Below, one piece after another: positions 51,435 to 60,929 of a DNA stretch of 64,000 nt (position 1 is its first letter; every line of letters begins with the position of its first letter). Below the pieces are notes generated by a model, which did not search any database, was not told the origin of the DNA, and saw only the letters and a program-made list of their open reading frames with translations. This DNA comes from JARRLC01 sp050290865 (GTDB taxonomy: Bacteria; Pseudomonadota; Alphaproteobacteria; Rhizobiales; Rhodomicrobiaceae): the NCBI GenBank assembly GCA_050290865.1, contig JBNKIW010000002.1, positions 62,001 to 126,000 on the forward strand. The letters run 5' to 3'. Both the position numbers and the translations under genes were made by a program.

Positions 51435-52349
51435 ATGGAATATTTCGCCCAGCAGCTTATCAACGGCATCACGCTCGGCTCGATCTACGGTTTGATCGCC
51501 ATCGGGTACACCATGGTGTACGGCATCATCGGTATGATCAATTTCGCCCACGGCGATATTTTCATGATCGGCGCCTTTCTGGCGCTGATCGCGTTTTTGC
51601 TGCTGATGTCCATCGGCCTCACCGTCATTCCGCTCGTGCTCCTGCTCACTCTCGTCATCTGCATGGCGTTCACGGCCGTCTGGGGATGGGCGCTCGAACG
51701 CATCGCCTACCGGCCTCTGCGCCGTTCGTTCCGGCTGGCGCCGCTGATCACGGCCATCGGCGCCTCGATCGTGCTCCAGAACTTCGTGCAGCTTACGCAG
51801 GGGGCGCGCAACAAGTCGCTGCCGCCGGTCGTCACGGGCGGTTACGAGCTCGCGGAGAGCGACGGTTTCATCGTCAGTCTCAGCAACATCCAGATCCTCA
51901 TCATCGTAACCACGATCGTGCTGATGGCGTTCTTCTCCTACATCATCGCCAGGACGTCCCTGGGCCGGGCGCAGCGCGCCTGCGAGCAGGACCAGACGAT
52001 GGCCTCGCTCCTGGGTGTGAACGTGGACAGGGTGATCTCGCTGACCTTCGTCATGGGCGCAGCGCTCGCCGCCGTGGCGGGGCTGATGTACCTGCTCTAT
52101 TATGGCGTGATCGACTTCTTCATCGGTTTTGTGGCGGGCATCAAGGCGTTTACGGCGGCGGTGCTGGGGGGCATCGGATCGCTGCCGGGCGCGATGCTGG
52201 GCGGTATGCTCATCGGTCTGGTCGAGGTGTTCTGGGCTGGCTATTTCACGACCGAGTATAAAGACGTGGCCGCATTTTCGCTCCTGGCCATCGTGCTGAT
52301 CTTCCTGCCCTCCGGGCTGCTTGGTAAACCGGAGGTCGAGAAGGTCTGA
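51435..52349 (+). CDS. livH: Branched-chain amino-acid ABC transporter permease LivH
   Basis: 304 residues, typical LivH size. The first residues MEYFAQQLINGITLGSIYGL and then AIGYTMVYGIIGMINFAHG hold the family hallmark (FAHGD). About eight helices. The coupling region is RTSLGRAQRACEQDQTMASL, with GVNVDRVISLTFVMGAALA next. It pairs with LivM to form the inner-membrane channel. It is the first of six genes in an operon (livH, M, G, F, a DUF6867 gene, livK), with only one base between its stop and the livM start. Confidence 0.96.
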   Translation: MEYFAQQLINGITLGSIYGLIAIGYTMVYGIIGMINFAHGDIFMIGAFLALIAFLLLMSIGLTVIPLVLLLTLVICMAFTAVWGWALERIAYRPLRRSFRLAPLITAIGASIVLQNFVQLTQGARNKSLPPVVTGGYELAESDGFIVSLSNIQILIIVTTIVLMAFFSYIIARTSLGRAQRACEQDQTMASLLGVNVDRVISLTFVMGAALAAVAGLMYLLYYGVIDFFIGFVAGIKAFTAAVLGGIGSLPGAMLGGMLIGLVEVFWAGYFTTEYKDVAAFSLLAIVLIFLPSGLLGKPEVEKV

Positions 52350-52350
52350 T

Positions 52351-53955
52351 ATGGCTGAAGCGGTGGAGGGGGGCGTTCGAAGCGGCGGTGCGGGGAATAC
52401 CGGATTCGACGTGGTCAACGCGGTCAAGGAAGCTGTCATCGCGGGGCTGATCGCTTTTGTTCTTTTCATCGGCATCGTTGGCGTAAAGGTTGGGGGGGCG
52501 TCTGGTGGCGTCGCACTCACTTGGCGGCTGCAATCCGTCATCGGCCTCGCCGGGGCCGTGGCGCTTGGCCATTTCTTGTTCAGCCTGGCCATGTGGAGCC
52601 GTCCACACCGGGGCACGGCGTCGCGCCCGGCCACCGACACCCGCAGGATCATCCTTGCGGCACTCGCCGTCCTCTACCTGATTGGCGCGTTCTTTTTCGT
52701 GGTTCCGGGAGCCAGGACACTCGCCGCCGGTTTCATCGGCGGTCTCATCACCGGTCAGGCGCAGGTTTCCCGCATCCGGATCACCATCGATCTGTTTGCC
52801 ATGACAACGATGGCGGTGTTCGCCATTACCTCCGCGGCGGCGGTGGTTTTCGCGGCGAAGCGCGCTTTCCGCCGCATTCTGCCAGGGGCCGAAGCCCACG
52901 CGGGCGGTCTTGCCGGGTTCCGCGCGCAACTCACTCCGGGATTGCTCCTGATCGCGGTGATATTGCCGATACTCGTGGCCGGATCGCAGCAGCGCTACGC
53001 CGTCGATATCGCCATCCAGATCGTGACCTACATCATGCTGGGCTGGGGCCTGAACATCGTCGTCGGGCTCGCCGGACTGCTCGATCTCGGTTATGTGGCG
53101 TTCTACGCCGTGGGCGCCTACTCCTATGCCCTGATCGCGACCGAATTCGGCTGGTCGTTCTGGGTCTGCCTGCCGCTGGCTGGCTGCTTCGCGGCGCTGT
53201 GGGGGATCATTCTCGGCTTTCCCGTGCTGCGGCTCCGGGGCGACTATCTGGCCATCGTGACGCTGGCTTTCGGCGAAATCATCCGCGTGGTGCTGCTGAA
53301 CTGGGTCAGCCTTACCAACGGCCCGGACGGTATTTCGCGCATTCCCCGGCTCACCTTTTTCGGCCTGAAATTCAGTCCCAATGACGGGCCCGGCACGTTC
53401 CACGGCTTTTTCGGTCTCGAATACAGTTCGATGCACCGCATGATCTTCATGTATTACGTCATTCTGGCGCTGGCGCTCTGCGTCCATCTGATCTCGGTCC
53501 GGCTTCGCCGCCTGCCGATCGGGCGCGCGTGGGAAGCGCTGCGCGAGGACGAAGTGGCGTGCCGGTCGCTCGGCATCAACACGACGACGACGAAGCTTAC
53601 CGCCTTTTCCATTGGCGCCCTGTTCGGTGGCATCGCGGGCGCGTTCTTCGCCACACGCCAGGGCTTCATCTCGCCGGAATCCTTCACCTTCCAGGAGTCG
53701 GCGCTGGTCCTGGCCATCGTCGTGCTGGGCGGTCTCGGCAGCCAGATCGGCGTGGTACTTGCGGCGATCGTGCTGATCGGCTCCGCCGAGCTTTTCCGCG
53801 ATCTCCAGGAATATCGTATGCTGATCTTCGGCGCCTCGATGATGGCCATGATGATCTGGCGTCCGAGGGGCATCATCGCCACGCGCGCGCCAACCGTGGT
53901 GCTCAAGGAAACCAAGACCATTTCCGGCTCGCTGGTCAAGGAGGGCGCCGGATGA
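52351..53955 (+). CDS. livM: Branched-chain amino-acid ABC transporter permease LivM
   Basis: 534 residues from the ATG at 52351, one base after the livH stop, with AAGG six bases upstream. The LivM core begins near residue 226 (YIMLGWGLNIVVGLAGLLDL) with the coupling loop GRAWEALREDEVACRSLGIN near 390-410. A long N-terminal part (residues 1-220) adds about four membrane helices, as seen in other rhizobial homologues. The final residues overlap the livG start in an ATGA. It forms the channel with LivH. Confidence 0.95.
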   Translation: MAEAVEGGVRSGGAGNTGFDVVNAVKEAVIAGLIAFVLFIGIVGVKVGGASGGVALTWRLQSVIGLAGAVALGHFLFSLAMWSRPHRGTASRPATDTRRIILAALAVLYLIGAFFFVVPGARTLAAGFIGGLITGQAQVSRIRITIDLFAMTTMAVFAITSAAAVVFAAKRAFRRILPGAEAHAGGLAGFRAQLTPGLLLIAVILPILVAGSQQRYAVDIAIQIVTYIMLGWGLNIVVGLAGLLDLGYVAFYAVGAYSYALIATEFGWSFWVCLPLAGCFAALWGIILGFPVLRLRGDYLAIVTLAFGEIIRVVLLNWVSLTNGPDGISRIPRLTFFGLKFSPNDGPGTFHGFFGLEYSSMHRMIFMYYVILALALCVHLISVRLRRLPIGRAWEALREDEVACRSLGINTTTTKLTAFSIGALFGGIAGAFFATRQGFISPESFTFQESALVLAIVVLGGLGSQIGVVLAAIVLIGSAELFRDLQEYRMLIFGASMMAMMIWRPRGIIATRAPTVVLKETKTISGSLVKEGAG

Positions 53956-54794
53956 GCGAAACCGGGACCCCTGTCCTTCAGATCGACCATCTGACGATGC
54001 GCTTCGGCGGGCTCGTGGCCATCGACGATTTGTCCTTCTCCGCCCGGCACCGGGAGATCACGGCACTCATCGGCCCCAACGGTGCGGGCAAGACGACGGT
54101 GTTCAATTGCATCACCGGCTTCTACAAGCCGACCGAGGGGATGATCACGCTGACCCGGAGCTCCGGCGAGGCGTTCCTCCTTGAGCGGATGGAAGGCCAC
54201 AACATCACGGCCCAGGCCGGCATCGCGCGCACCTTTCAGAATATCCGCCTGTTCGGCGGCATGACCGTGCTCGAAAACCTTCTCGTTGCCCAGCACAGCG
54301 TGCTGCGCCGCGCGTCTTTCTTCTCGATCGCGGGACTTCTCGGCCTCCGCCGTTACCGCAGGGCTGAAGCTGAGGCGGTCGAGTTCGCCAGCTACTGGCT
54401 TGAGAAAGTCAACCTCATCGACCGCGCCGACGACGCTGCCGGCGACCTGCCTTACGGCGCGCAGCGGCGGCTGGAAATCGCCCGCGCCATGTGCACGCGG
54501 CCGGAACTGCTCTGCCTCGATGAGCCTGCCGCAGGCTTGAACACGCGTGAATCCGCCGAGTTGAACGATCTCTTACGCTGGATCAGAGACGAGCACGGCA
54601 TCTCCGTCCTGCTCATCGAGCATGACATGGGCGTGGTGATGGGCATATCCGACCATATCGTCGTGCTCGACTACGGACGGAAAATTTCTGACGGCACATC
54701 GGAATTCGTACGCAACGATCCGAATGTGATCGCCGCCTATCTCGGCGTGGCCGAGGAAGAGGTGGACCAGGTAGCGGCGGAGGTGCAGTTGTGA
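53952..54794 (+). CDS. livG: Branched-chain amino-acid ABC transporter ATPase LivG
   Basis: 280 residues from the ATG at 53952, which overlaps the livM stop (ATGA). Walker A is GPNGAGKTT; the signature is the degenerate LPYGAQRRLEIARAM typical of LivG; Walker B is LLCLDEPAAGLN and the switch histidine is in LLIEHDM. It powers uptake together with LivF. The last residues overlap the livF start in a GTGA. An acidic tail EEEVDQVAAEVQL replaces the shorter LivG end. Confidence 0.96.
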   Translation: MSETGTPVLQIDHLTMRFGGLVAIDDLSFSARHREITALIGPNGAGKTTVFNCITGFYKPTEGMITLTRSSGEAFLLERMEGHNITAQAGIARTFQNIRLFGGMTVLENLLVAQHSVLRRASFFSIAGLLGLRRYRRAEAEAVEFASYWLEKVNLIDRADDAAGDLPYGAQRRLEIARAMCTRPELLCLDEPAAGLNTRESAELNDLLRWIRDEHGISVLLIEHDMGVVMGISDHIVVLDYGRKISDGTSEFVRNDPNVIAAYLGVAEEEVDQVAAEVQL

Positions 54795-55510
54795 GCGCGC
54801 TTCTGCAGGTTCGTGGCGTCGATACGTACTACGGCAATATCCAGGCCCTGCGGTCCGTGGATCTCGAAGTCGAGGCGGGCGAGATCGTCACGTTGATCGG
54901 CGCCAATGGCGCGGGCAAGACCACGCTGATGATGACCGTCTGCGGCCGCCCGCAGGCGCGCGCCGGACAGATCCTGTTCGACGGCATCGACATCACCGGT
55001 ATGCCGACGCACAAGATCACGCGGCTTTCCATCGCACACGCGCCGGAGGGCCGCCGGATCTTCCCGCACATGACGGTCATGGAAAACCTGCAGATGGGTG
55101 CCACGCTGGCGCCGGAGGCGAAGTTCGGGGAAGGGCTGGACGTCGTGTTCGGATTGTTCCCGGTGCTGGCCCAGCGTGAGGGGCAGCGCGGCGGCACACT
55201 CTCCGGCGGCGAACAGCAGATGCTGGCCATCGGCCGCGCGCTGATGGGCTGGCCGCGGCTCCTTCTTCTCGACGAACCGTCGCTCGGGCTCGCGCCGCTG
55301 ATCGTGCAGCAGATCTTCCAGGTCATCCGCGATTTGAACCGCGAGCGCGGTCTGACGGTGTTCCTGGTGGAACAGAATGCCTATCATGCACTGAAGCTGG
55401 CACATCGTGGGTATGTTATGGTAAATGGTAGAATTACGATGTCGGGGACCGGCCGCGAGCTTCTCGCGCGCGAGGATGTGAAAGCCGCCTATCTGGAAGG
55501 TGGACGCTGA
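54791..55510 (+). CDS. livF: Branched-chain amino-acid ABC transporter ATPase LivF
   Basis: 239 residues from a GTG at 54791 that overlaps the livG stop. Walker A is GANGAGKTT, the signature LSGGEQQMLAIGRAL and Walker B LLLLDEPSLGLAP, and the switch region is FLVEQNAY, in which glutamine replaces histidine as usual for LivF. It forms a heterodimer with LivG. The following gene begins 52 bases later on the same strand and belongs to the same operon. Confidence 0.96.
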   Translation: MSALLQVRGVDTYYGNIQALRSVDLEVEAGEIVTLIGANGAGKTTLMMTVCGRPQARAGQILFDGIDITGMPTHKITRLSIAHAPEGRRIFPHMTVMENLQMGATLAPEAKFGEGLDVVFGLFPVLAQREGQRGGTLSGGEQQMLAIGRALMGWPRLLLLDEPSLGLAPLIVQQIFQVIRDLNRERGLTVFLVEQNAYHALKLAHRGYVMVNGRITMSGTGRELLAREDVKAAYLEGGR

Positions 55511-55562
55511 TATGGGCCGGGCTCCGCGCAGAAGCCTCGGACAGCGGCGGGATGGTTGAGTG

Positions 55563-55934
55563 ATGGGCCTCATCGTCGAGAAATCCTATTGGGCCTTTTT
55601 TGTCGTCACCGTCCTGCTTGGCGGCGGCGCGGCCTTCCTTGCCGGACGGGCGCTTGCGCGCTCCTGGAAGCCGTTCAGCAGGGTCATGTTCTACATGCTG
55701 TTCCTGGGCGCGGCCGTCCGCTTTCTGCATTGGGGCCTTTTCCTCGGCGCCACCTTGCTGAGCTGGCGCGAGATGCAGGGAACGCTTCTGTCGCCGCATT
55801 ACTATGCGGTGGATACGCTGGTGCTGATGTGCGCGGCAGCACTGGGGTTCCGTCTCGAACGCGCACGCCAGATGACGAGCCAGTACCGCTGGATATATGT
55901 ACGGACCGGTCCGCTGTCCTGGAGGAAACGCTGA
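55563..55934 (+). CDS. Small membrane protein of the liv operon (DUF6867-like)
   Basis: 123 residues from the ATG at 55563; a GTG three bases earlier is possible. Three membrane helices are likely: residues about 7-28, 41-64 and 80-98, followed by a basic tail ending in WRKR. There is no enzyme motif. I recall small proteins of this kind (DUF6867) within rhizobial branched-chain transporter operons, between livF and livK, where their job is not known. The position, only 95 bases from the livK start, suggests a link with this transporter. Confidence 0.75.
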   Translation: MGLIVEKSYWAFFVVTVLLGGGAAFLAGRALARSWKPFSRVMFYMLFLGAAVRFLHWGLFLGATLLSWREMQGTLLSPHYYAVDTLVLMCAAALGFRLERARQMTSQYRWIYVRTGPLSWRKR

Positions 55935-56028
55935 CTGCGCCTTGGTCTCGCCCCAATGGGCAGGAACTTCTAGGGCTGAAGCTGACAACGCCGTTGAAAT
56001 CGCAGCCACAACAACAAGGTGAAAGCGC

Positions 56029-57126
56029 ATGAAAAAATATCTGATAGCAGCCACCATAGCCGGTCTTGGCTTTGCCAGCCCGGCGCTTGCGGAAGACGTG
56101 ACCGTCGCGGTGAACGGCCCGATGACCGGCAACTACGCGACTTTCGGCACCCAGTTCAAGGCCGGTGCCGAAGCAGCCATGGCGGACTTCAACGCTGGTG
56201 GCGGTGTGCTTGGCAAGAAGATCAAGGTCGAAATCGGCGACGATGCCTGCGACCCGAAACAGGCCGTGGCGCTCGCGAACAAGACCGCCGGCATGAATGT
56301 CGCCCTGGTCGCCGGGCATTTCTGCTCGGGTTCGTCGATCCCGTCCTCGGAGGTCTATGCCGAACAGAAGATCGTCATGATCTCCCCTGCATCGACCAAC
56401 CCGAAATTCACGGATGAGCGCGCCGGGCCGGGCGTCTACCGCGTCTGCGGCCGTGACGACCAGCAGGGCAGCGTCGCCGGCAATTACATTGCCGAGAACT
56501 TCAAGGACAAGAATGTCGCCATCCTCCACGACAAGACCGCCTATGGTAAGGGTCTGGCCGATGAGACCAGGAAGGCGTTGAACGCCGCGGGCAAGAAGGA
56601 AGCCCTCTACGAAGCGATCACCGCCGGCGAGAAGGACTACACCGCCGTCGTGACCAAGCTGAAACAGGCCAAGATCGATCTCGTCTTTCTGGGTGGCTAC
56701 CACACCGAGGGCGGCCTCATCGTCCGCCAGATGCGTGCCCAGGGCATGAAGACGGTTCTCATGGGCGGCGACGCGCTCGTCACCAAGGAATATTGGGACA
56801 TCACGGGCGATGACGGCGAAGGCACTCTGATGACCTTTTCGCCCGATCCGCGCAAGAACCCGGCAGCCGCTGAACTCGTGAAGAAATTCCGCGCCAAGAA
56901 CATCGAGCCGGAAGGCTATGTCCTTTACACCTACGCCACTTTCCAGGCTTGGAAGCAGGCGGTGGAGAAGGCTAAGAGCTTCGATGCCGACAAGGTGATC
57001 AAGGCCCTGAACGAGAACGAATTCGATACGGCGATCGGCAAGTTCAAGTTCGACAAGAAGGGCGATCCGAGCCTGCCGCCTTACGCTCTGTACAGGTGGA
57101 GCAAGGGCTCGTACGAGCAGCTTTGA
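56029..57126 (+). CDS. livK: Branched-chain amino-acid ABC transporter substrate-binding protein
   Basis: 365 residues. A Sec signal peptide covers residues 1-21 (ending SPALA) and the mature chain begins EDVTVAVNGPMTGNYATFG, the LivJ/LivK N-terminus. The ligand-binding segment is GHFCSGSSIPSSEVYAE and then VMISPASTNPKF, with Ser/Thr positions that hold the amino-acid carboxyl. It captures leucine, isoleucine or valine, or related amino acids, in the periplasm. It is the last gene of the operon; a strong hairpin terminator lies 45 bases beyond its stop. Confidence 0.96.
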   Translation: MKKYLIAATIAGLGFASPALAEDVTVAVNGPMTGNYATFGTQFKAGAEAAMADFNAGGGVLGKKIKVEIGDDACDPKQAVALANKTAGMNVALVAGHFCSGSSIPSSEVYAEQKIVMISPASTNPKFTDERAGPGVYRVCGRDDQQGSVAGNYIAENFKDKNVAILHDKTAYGKGLADETRKALNAAGKKEALYEAITAGEKDYTAVVTKLKQAKIDLVFLGGYHTEGGLIVRQMRAQGMKTVLMGGDALVTKEYWDITGDDGEGTLMTFSPDPRKNPAAAELVKKFRAKNIEPEGYVLYTYATFQAWKQAVEKAKSFDADKVIKALNENEFDTAIGKFKFDKKGDPSLPPYALYRWSKGSYEQL

Positions 57127-57171
57127 GGCACTCGCGTCTTCCGAGACGCGCACCAGGCGAAATCAAGAGAG

Positions 57172-57200
57172 GCCCGCCCGCGAGGCGGGCTTCTTTATTT
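57172..57200. terminator. Bidirectional hairpin terminator between livK and the convergent small ORF
   Basis: GCCCGCC (57172-57178) pairs with GGCGGGC (57184-57190), loop CGCGA, followed on the plus strand by TTCTTTATTT. On the minus strand it follows directly after the stop of the 46-codon ORF and is followed by CTCTCTTGATTT. Its principal role is to end the liv operon. Confidence 0.85.
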
Positions 57201-57335
57201 GGGAGCCTGCGCGAGCACCTGCTGCAGAAGGTTCGAGTGCGGCGCGCCGGAGACCGGGGGAAGGATCGGCGTGGCGATCGTGGGTTTCGATTGCGGGGCG
57301 TCGAAATCGTTGGCATGCGCTGATGGTGTGATCAT
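57195..57335 (-). CDS. Candidate 46-residue protein
   Basis: Short frame read from an ATG at 57335 with AAAAGGA about eight bases upstream, ending TAA at 57195-57197. The protein begins MITPSAHANDFDAPQ and continues KPTIATPILPPVSG and NLLQQVLAQAPK; it is Pro/Ala-rich, soluble and without a signal or helix I can name. It fits well between murA and the convergent liv terminator, and its stop is immediately followed by that hairpin. No homologue is recalled, so it is a candidate only. Confidence 0.4.
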   Translation of the reverse strand: MITPSAHANDFDAPQSKPTIATPILPPVSGAPHSNLLQQVLAQAPK

Positions 57336-57533
57336 CGTTCTGGTCCTTTTGCGGGCAGCCGCGGGGAAGGATGGCGGCGGGGGCAGGACATTGGTCGCGG
57401 TGAAGCGCCCACCGGTTCAAAGGGACGCCGGTCCGCGGACGACGATGCGTTCACGTTCGGGAAATATTCTGCACAGGAGAGGCGCGCGCCAGAAGCGGCA
57501 CGCAACGCAGGGAAGCGGATCATCGCGCCACGG

Positions 57534-58823
57534 CTATGCCTGAATTCGTTCGATATCGGCGCCGCAGTTGCTGAGCTTCTCCTCCAGCCGCTCGAAACCG
57601 CGGTCGAGGTGGTAGACGCGGTTGATCTCCGTCTCCCCGCGCGCGATCAGCCCGCCAATGACCAGCGACACCGACGCCCGCAGGTCCGTGGCCATTACCT
57701 CCGCGCCGCGCAGGGCGGGCACGCCTTTGACGCGCGCGGTGTCGCCGCTGATGGTGATATCCGCACCGAGCCGCGCCAGTTCCTGCACATGCATGAAGCG
57801 GTTCTCGAAAATCGTTTCGCGGATGCACGACTCCCCCGTCGCCGTGGCCATCAGCGCCATGAGTTGAGCCTGCAGGTCGGTCGGAAAACCGGGGAAGGGC
57901 TGCGTTTCCACATCCACGCCCCGGACGGCCGCGCCATTGCGCACGACCTGGATACCGCTGCCGGTCTCCGCGATTTCGACACCGGCGATGTGGAGCACGT
58001 TCAGCGCCTCCCGCAGATCGGTCGCCCGCGCGCCTTCGAGAAGCACATTGCCGCCCGCAGCCGCGACCGCCATGGCGTAGGTCCCGGTCTCGATCCGGTC
58101 GGGCAGCACGGTATGCACCGCGCCCTGCAAATAGTTCACACCCTGGATACGCAGCGTCGAGGTGCCGATCCCCTCGATATTGGCGCCCATCTTGACGAGA
58201 CACGTGGCCAAGTCGCCGATCTCCGGCTCCTGCGCGGCATTCTCGATCACCGTCTCGCCCTTCGCCATCACAGCGGCCATGAGCACGTTGTGGGTCGCCC
58301 CGACCGAGACTTTCGGAAACGCGATGTGCCCACCGGTCAGGCCGCGCGGCGCCCTCGCCGACACGTAGCCGCCCACGAGGTCCATCTCGACGCCCAGCTT
58401 CTGTAAGCCCATCAGGTGCAGATCGACCGGCCGCGTGCCGATGGCGCAGCCGCCGGGGAGCGAAACCGTCGCCTCGCCGCAGCGCGCGAGCAGCGGCCCG
58501 AGCACCCAGAAACTGGCGCGCATGCGCCGCACCATGTCGTAGGGGGCGCGCGTGTCCACGATGTCGCGGGCGGTCAGATGAAAGGTCTCGCCCACATGGC
58601 CGCCATTATGGGCGCGCTTGCCGTCCACGGCGCAGTCCACGCCGTGATAGCGCAGGATGCGTGCGAGCAGGTTGGTGTCCGCCAGATTGGGCAGGTTCTT
58701 GAGCGTCAGCGTGTCGGCGGTCAGAAGGCTGGCGATCATCAGGGGCAGCGCAGCATTTTTCGCGCCCGAGATGGGAATGGTGCCGTTGAGCGGATTGCCG
58801 CCCCGGATGAGAATGCGATCCAT
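57534..58823 (-). CDS. murA: UDP-N-acetylglucosamine 1-carboxyvinyltransferase
   Basis: 429 residues from the ATG at 58823 (MDRILIRGGNPLNGTIPISG), the normal MurA size; the longer open frame upstream is not conserved. MurA transfers enolpyruvate from PEP to UDP-GlcNAc, the first committed step of peptidoglycan synthesis. The fosfomycin-sensitive catalytic Cys126 is in GGCAIGTRPVD. Substrate residues ISGAKNAALP (about 18-28) are intact. It is transcribed alone, on the minus strand, toward the candidate small ORF; 198 bases lie between them without other features. Confidence 0.97.
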   Translation of the reverse strand: MDRILIRGGNPLNGTIPISGAKNAALPLMIASLLTADTLTLKNLPNLADTNLLARILRYHGVDCAVDGKRAHNGGHVGETFHLTARDIVDTRAPYDMVRRMRASFWVLGPLLARCGEATVSLPGGCAIGTRPVDLHLMGLQKLGVEMDLVGGYVSARAPRGLTGGHIAFPKVSVGATHNVLMAAVMAKGETVIENAAQEPEIGDLATCLVKMGANIEGIGTSTLRIQGVNYLQGAVHTVLPDRIETGTYAMAVAAAGGNVLLEGARATDLREALNVLHIAGVEIAETGSGIQVVRNGAAVRGVDVETQPFPGFPTDLQAQLMALMATATGESCIRETIFENRFMHVQELARLGADITISGDTARVKGVPALRGAEVMATDLRASVSLVIGGLIARGETEINRVYHLDRGFERLEEKLSNCGADIERIQA

Positions 58824-59179
58824 GAAGTTACCGCCGGTTGGTTGACGGCTCGTGCGAGCCGGAAAATTCATTTTTAGACGAGCAACCATGGCGGTGCAAG
58901 AGGACGTGAAACCTCTGGCCCTCCGCGGCCCCACCACGAACGACTCAGGAACATCGATGCAACAGCGGCCGCGCGCCGCGCCATCTGCACGGAAAAGTTG
59001 TGGCATGACGGTGTATGAAAGCGCGTTTATGCTAGTTATGGTTGTCACTTTCATAATATACACGCCGCGTATTCCGCATTGGGCGGTGAGGTCTCGACGC
59101 GGCCCCCTGCACTGACTGGCCATGCCCACTCTTCACCCGCGTCCGGGAACGGCTGCCACAGATCCTGACAGGTCCATGC
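58824..59179. other. Intergenic region, divergent promoters of murA and cyd
   Basis: 356 bases between the divergent murA and cydP starts. AT-rich stretches near 58860-58880 and 59030-59060 may hold promoters. I looked for an FNR-type TTGAT-N4-ATCAA site, expected for a bd oxidase operon, and found none. An open frame across it (58852-59115) has no recognisable product. Confidence 0.5.
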
Positions 59180-59368
59180 ATGAGCCCGCGTGACGCCCGC
59201 CTGCGCAATGAACTGGTCGGTCTGGTCATTCTCAAGACAGCGATCCTCGCCGTCTTTTGGCTGGTTTTCGTCCAGGGCACCGGCGTCAGCGTCGATGCGG
59301 GTCTGATGGCCCGCCATGCCGCCCCCGCAGCCGCCCATGCCGGGCAAGGAGAGCCGAATGGTTACTGA
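59180..59368 (+). CDS. cydP: Small cytochrome bd-associated protein CydP
   Basis: 62 residues from the ATG at 59180. One membrane helix lies at residues about 12-31 (LVGLVILKTAILAVFWLVFV), preceded by basic residues (PRDARLRNE), which is the CydP layout as I remember it: a helix of the IALVLVIKLAAL type just before cydA. Its last 11 bases overlap the cydA start at 59358. It is thought to be an accessory subunit of the bd oxidase. The Ala/Pro-rich tail after residue 40 is longer than usual. Confidence 0.68.
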   Translation: MSPRDARLRNELVGLVILKTAILAVFWLVFVQGTGVSVDAGLMARHAAPAAAHAGQGEPNGY

Positions 59369-60914
59369 TCAACTCGTCGATCTCTCGAGGCTGCAATTCG
59401 CCGTGACGGCCATGTACCACTTCCTTTTCGTGCCGCTGACGCTGGGGATGGTCTGGATCCTGGTGATCATGGAGGCGGTCTACGTCATGACCGGCAAGAT
59501 CATCTACCGCGACATGGTCCAGTTCTGGGGCAAGCTGTTCGGCATCAATTTCGCGCTCGGCGTGACGACCGGCATCACCTTGGAGTTCCAGTTCGGTACG
59601 AACTGGGCGTATTACTCGCACTATGTCGGCGACATCTTCGGCGCGCCGCTGGCGATCGAAGGGCTGATGGCGTTCTTCATGGAGTCCACCTTCATCGGCC
59701 TCTTCTTCTTCGGCTGGGACCGGCTTTCGAAAACGCAGCACCTGGCCGTCACGCTCCTGATGGCGGTCGGCACCAACCTCTCCGCGCTGTGGATTCTGAT
59801 CGCCAATGGCTGGATGCAGAGCCCTGTCGGCGCCGAGTTCTCCTACGCGTCCATGCGCATGGAGTTGAAAGACTTCTGGGCCGTGCTCTTCAACCCCGAC
59901 GCGCAGGCGAAATTCGTGCATACGGTGTCCGCGGGCTATGTGACCGGCGCCGTCTTCGTGCTCGCCATCTCCTCCTATTACCTCCTGCGCGGGCGCGACG
60001 TGGCGTTCGCCAGACGCAGCTTTCGCATCGCCGCAACCTTCGGCTTCGCGTCCGTCTGCTCGGTCATCGTGCTGGGCGACGAGTCCGGCTACACGGTCGG
60101 CGAGGCGCAACAGACCAAGCTCGCCGCCATGGAGGCGATGTGGGAGACCGAGCCGGCGCCTGCCGGGCTCAACGTCATCGCAGGCATCAACGAAGCGGAA
60201 ATGAAGAACGACTGGGTGGTGAAGATCCCCTGGCTGCTGGGCATCATCGGCACGCGCTCGGTAGACCGGCAATTGCCCGGCATCAGGGAGATCCGCGTGA
60301 AGAACCGCGTGCGCATCGTCTCGGGCATCGAGGCGGTGAAGGCAATGGAAGCCCTGCGGCGCAATCCCGGTGACGTCGCGGCGAGAGCGCGTTTCGAGAC
60401 GCACAAAGCCGATCTCGGCTTCGGCCTCCTGCTCAGGAAATACGTGACCTCCATGGATCAGGCTACATCCGCTCTCATCGACAAGGCAGTGGCCGACACC
60501 ATACCGGCGGTAGCGCCGATGTTCTGGTCCTTCCGGATCATGGTCGCGCTCGGCTTCTCATTCTTCGCGTTGTTCGGACTGGCGTTCTGGTACAGCGTCA
60601 CGGATGACTTCGAGAACAGGCGCTGGCTGCTGCGCTGGTCGCTCTGGTTTCTGCCCATGCCGTGGATCGCCTGCGAACTCGGCTGGTTCGTCGCAGAATA
60701 TGGCCGCCAGCCCTGGACGATCTACGGCGTGCTGCCGACGCATCTGTCGGTGTCCACGCTGACGGTCGGGAGCCTCTACGGATCGCTCGCGGGTTTTGCC
60801 GGTTTCTACACGCTGCTGCTCATCGCCGAACTATATCTGATGATCCGCTTCGCTCGTCAGGGACCGGGAAGCCTCGGCTCCGGACGCTATGCCAACGAAC
60901 CGGCTCTCGCCTGA
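59358..60914 (+). CDS. cydA: Cytochrome bd ubiquinol oxidase subunit I
   Basis: 518 residues from the ATG at 59358, with AAGGAG six bases upstream; the start overlaps cydP. Subunit I holds the three haems (b558, b595, d) and the quinol site. The haem b595 ligand is His21 in MYHFLFVPLTLGM. Further landmarks are GRQPWTIYGVLPTHLSVS (about residue 450) and the glutamate-containing segment PLAIEGLMAFFMEST (about residue 100). The Q-loop is short. The oxidase reduces O2 to water with quinol at high affinity and without proton pumping. First core gene of the cydPABX operon. Confidence 0.96.
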   Translation: MVTDQLVDLSRLQFAVTAMYHFLFVPLTLGMVWILVIMEAVYVMTGKIIYRDMVQFWGKLFGINFALGVTTGITLEFQFGTNWAYYSHYVGDIFGAPLAIEGLMAFFMESTFIGLFFFGWDRLSKTQHLAVTLLMAVGTNLSALWILIANGWMQSPVGAEFSYASMRMELKDFWAVLFNPDAQAKFVHTVSAGYVTGAVFVLAISSYYLLRGRDVAFARRSFRIAATFGFASVCSVIVLGDESGYTVGEAQQTKLAAMEAMWETEPAPAGLNVIAGINEAEMKNDWVVKIPWLLGIIGTRSVDRQLPGIREIRVKNRVRIVSGIEAVKAMEALRRNPGDVAARARFETHKADLGFGLLLRKYVTSMDQATSALIDKAVADTIPAVAPMFWSFRIMVALGFSFFALFGLAFWYSVTDDFENRRWLLRWSLWFLPMPWIACELGWFVAEYGRQPWTIYGVLPTHLSVSTLTVGSLYGSLAGFAGFYTLLLIAELYLMIRFARQGPGSLGSGRYANEPALA

Positions 60915-60929
60915 AATCGGGGGACAACC

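Noticed and set aside
58852..59115. Plus-strand frame of 87 codons between murA and cydP
   Set aside because: No ribosome site or recognisable product; the region is more likely the two divergent promoters.
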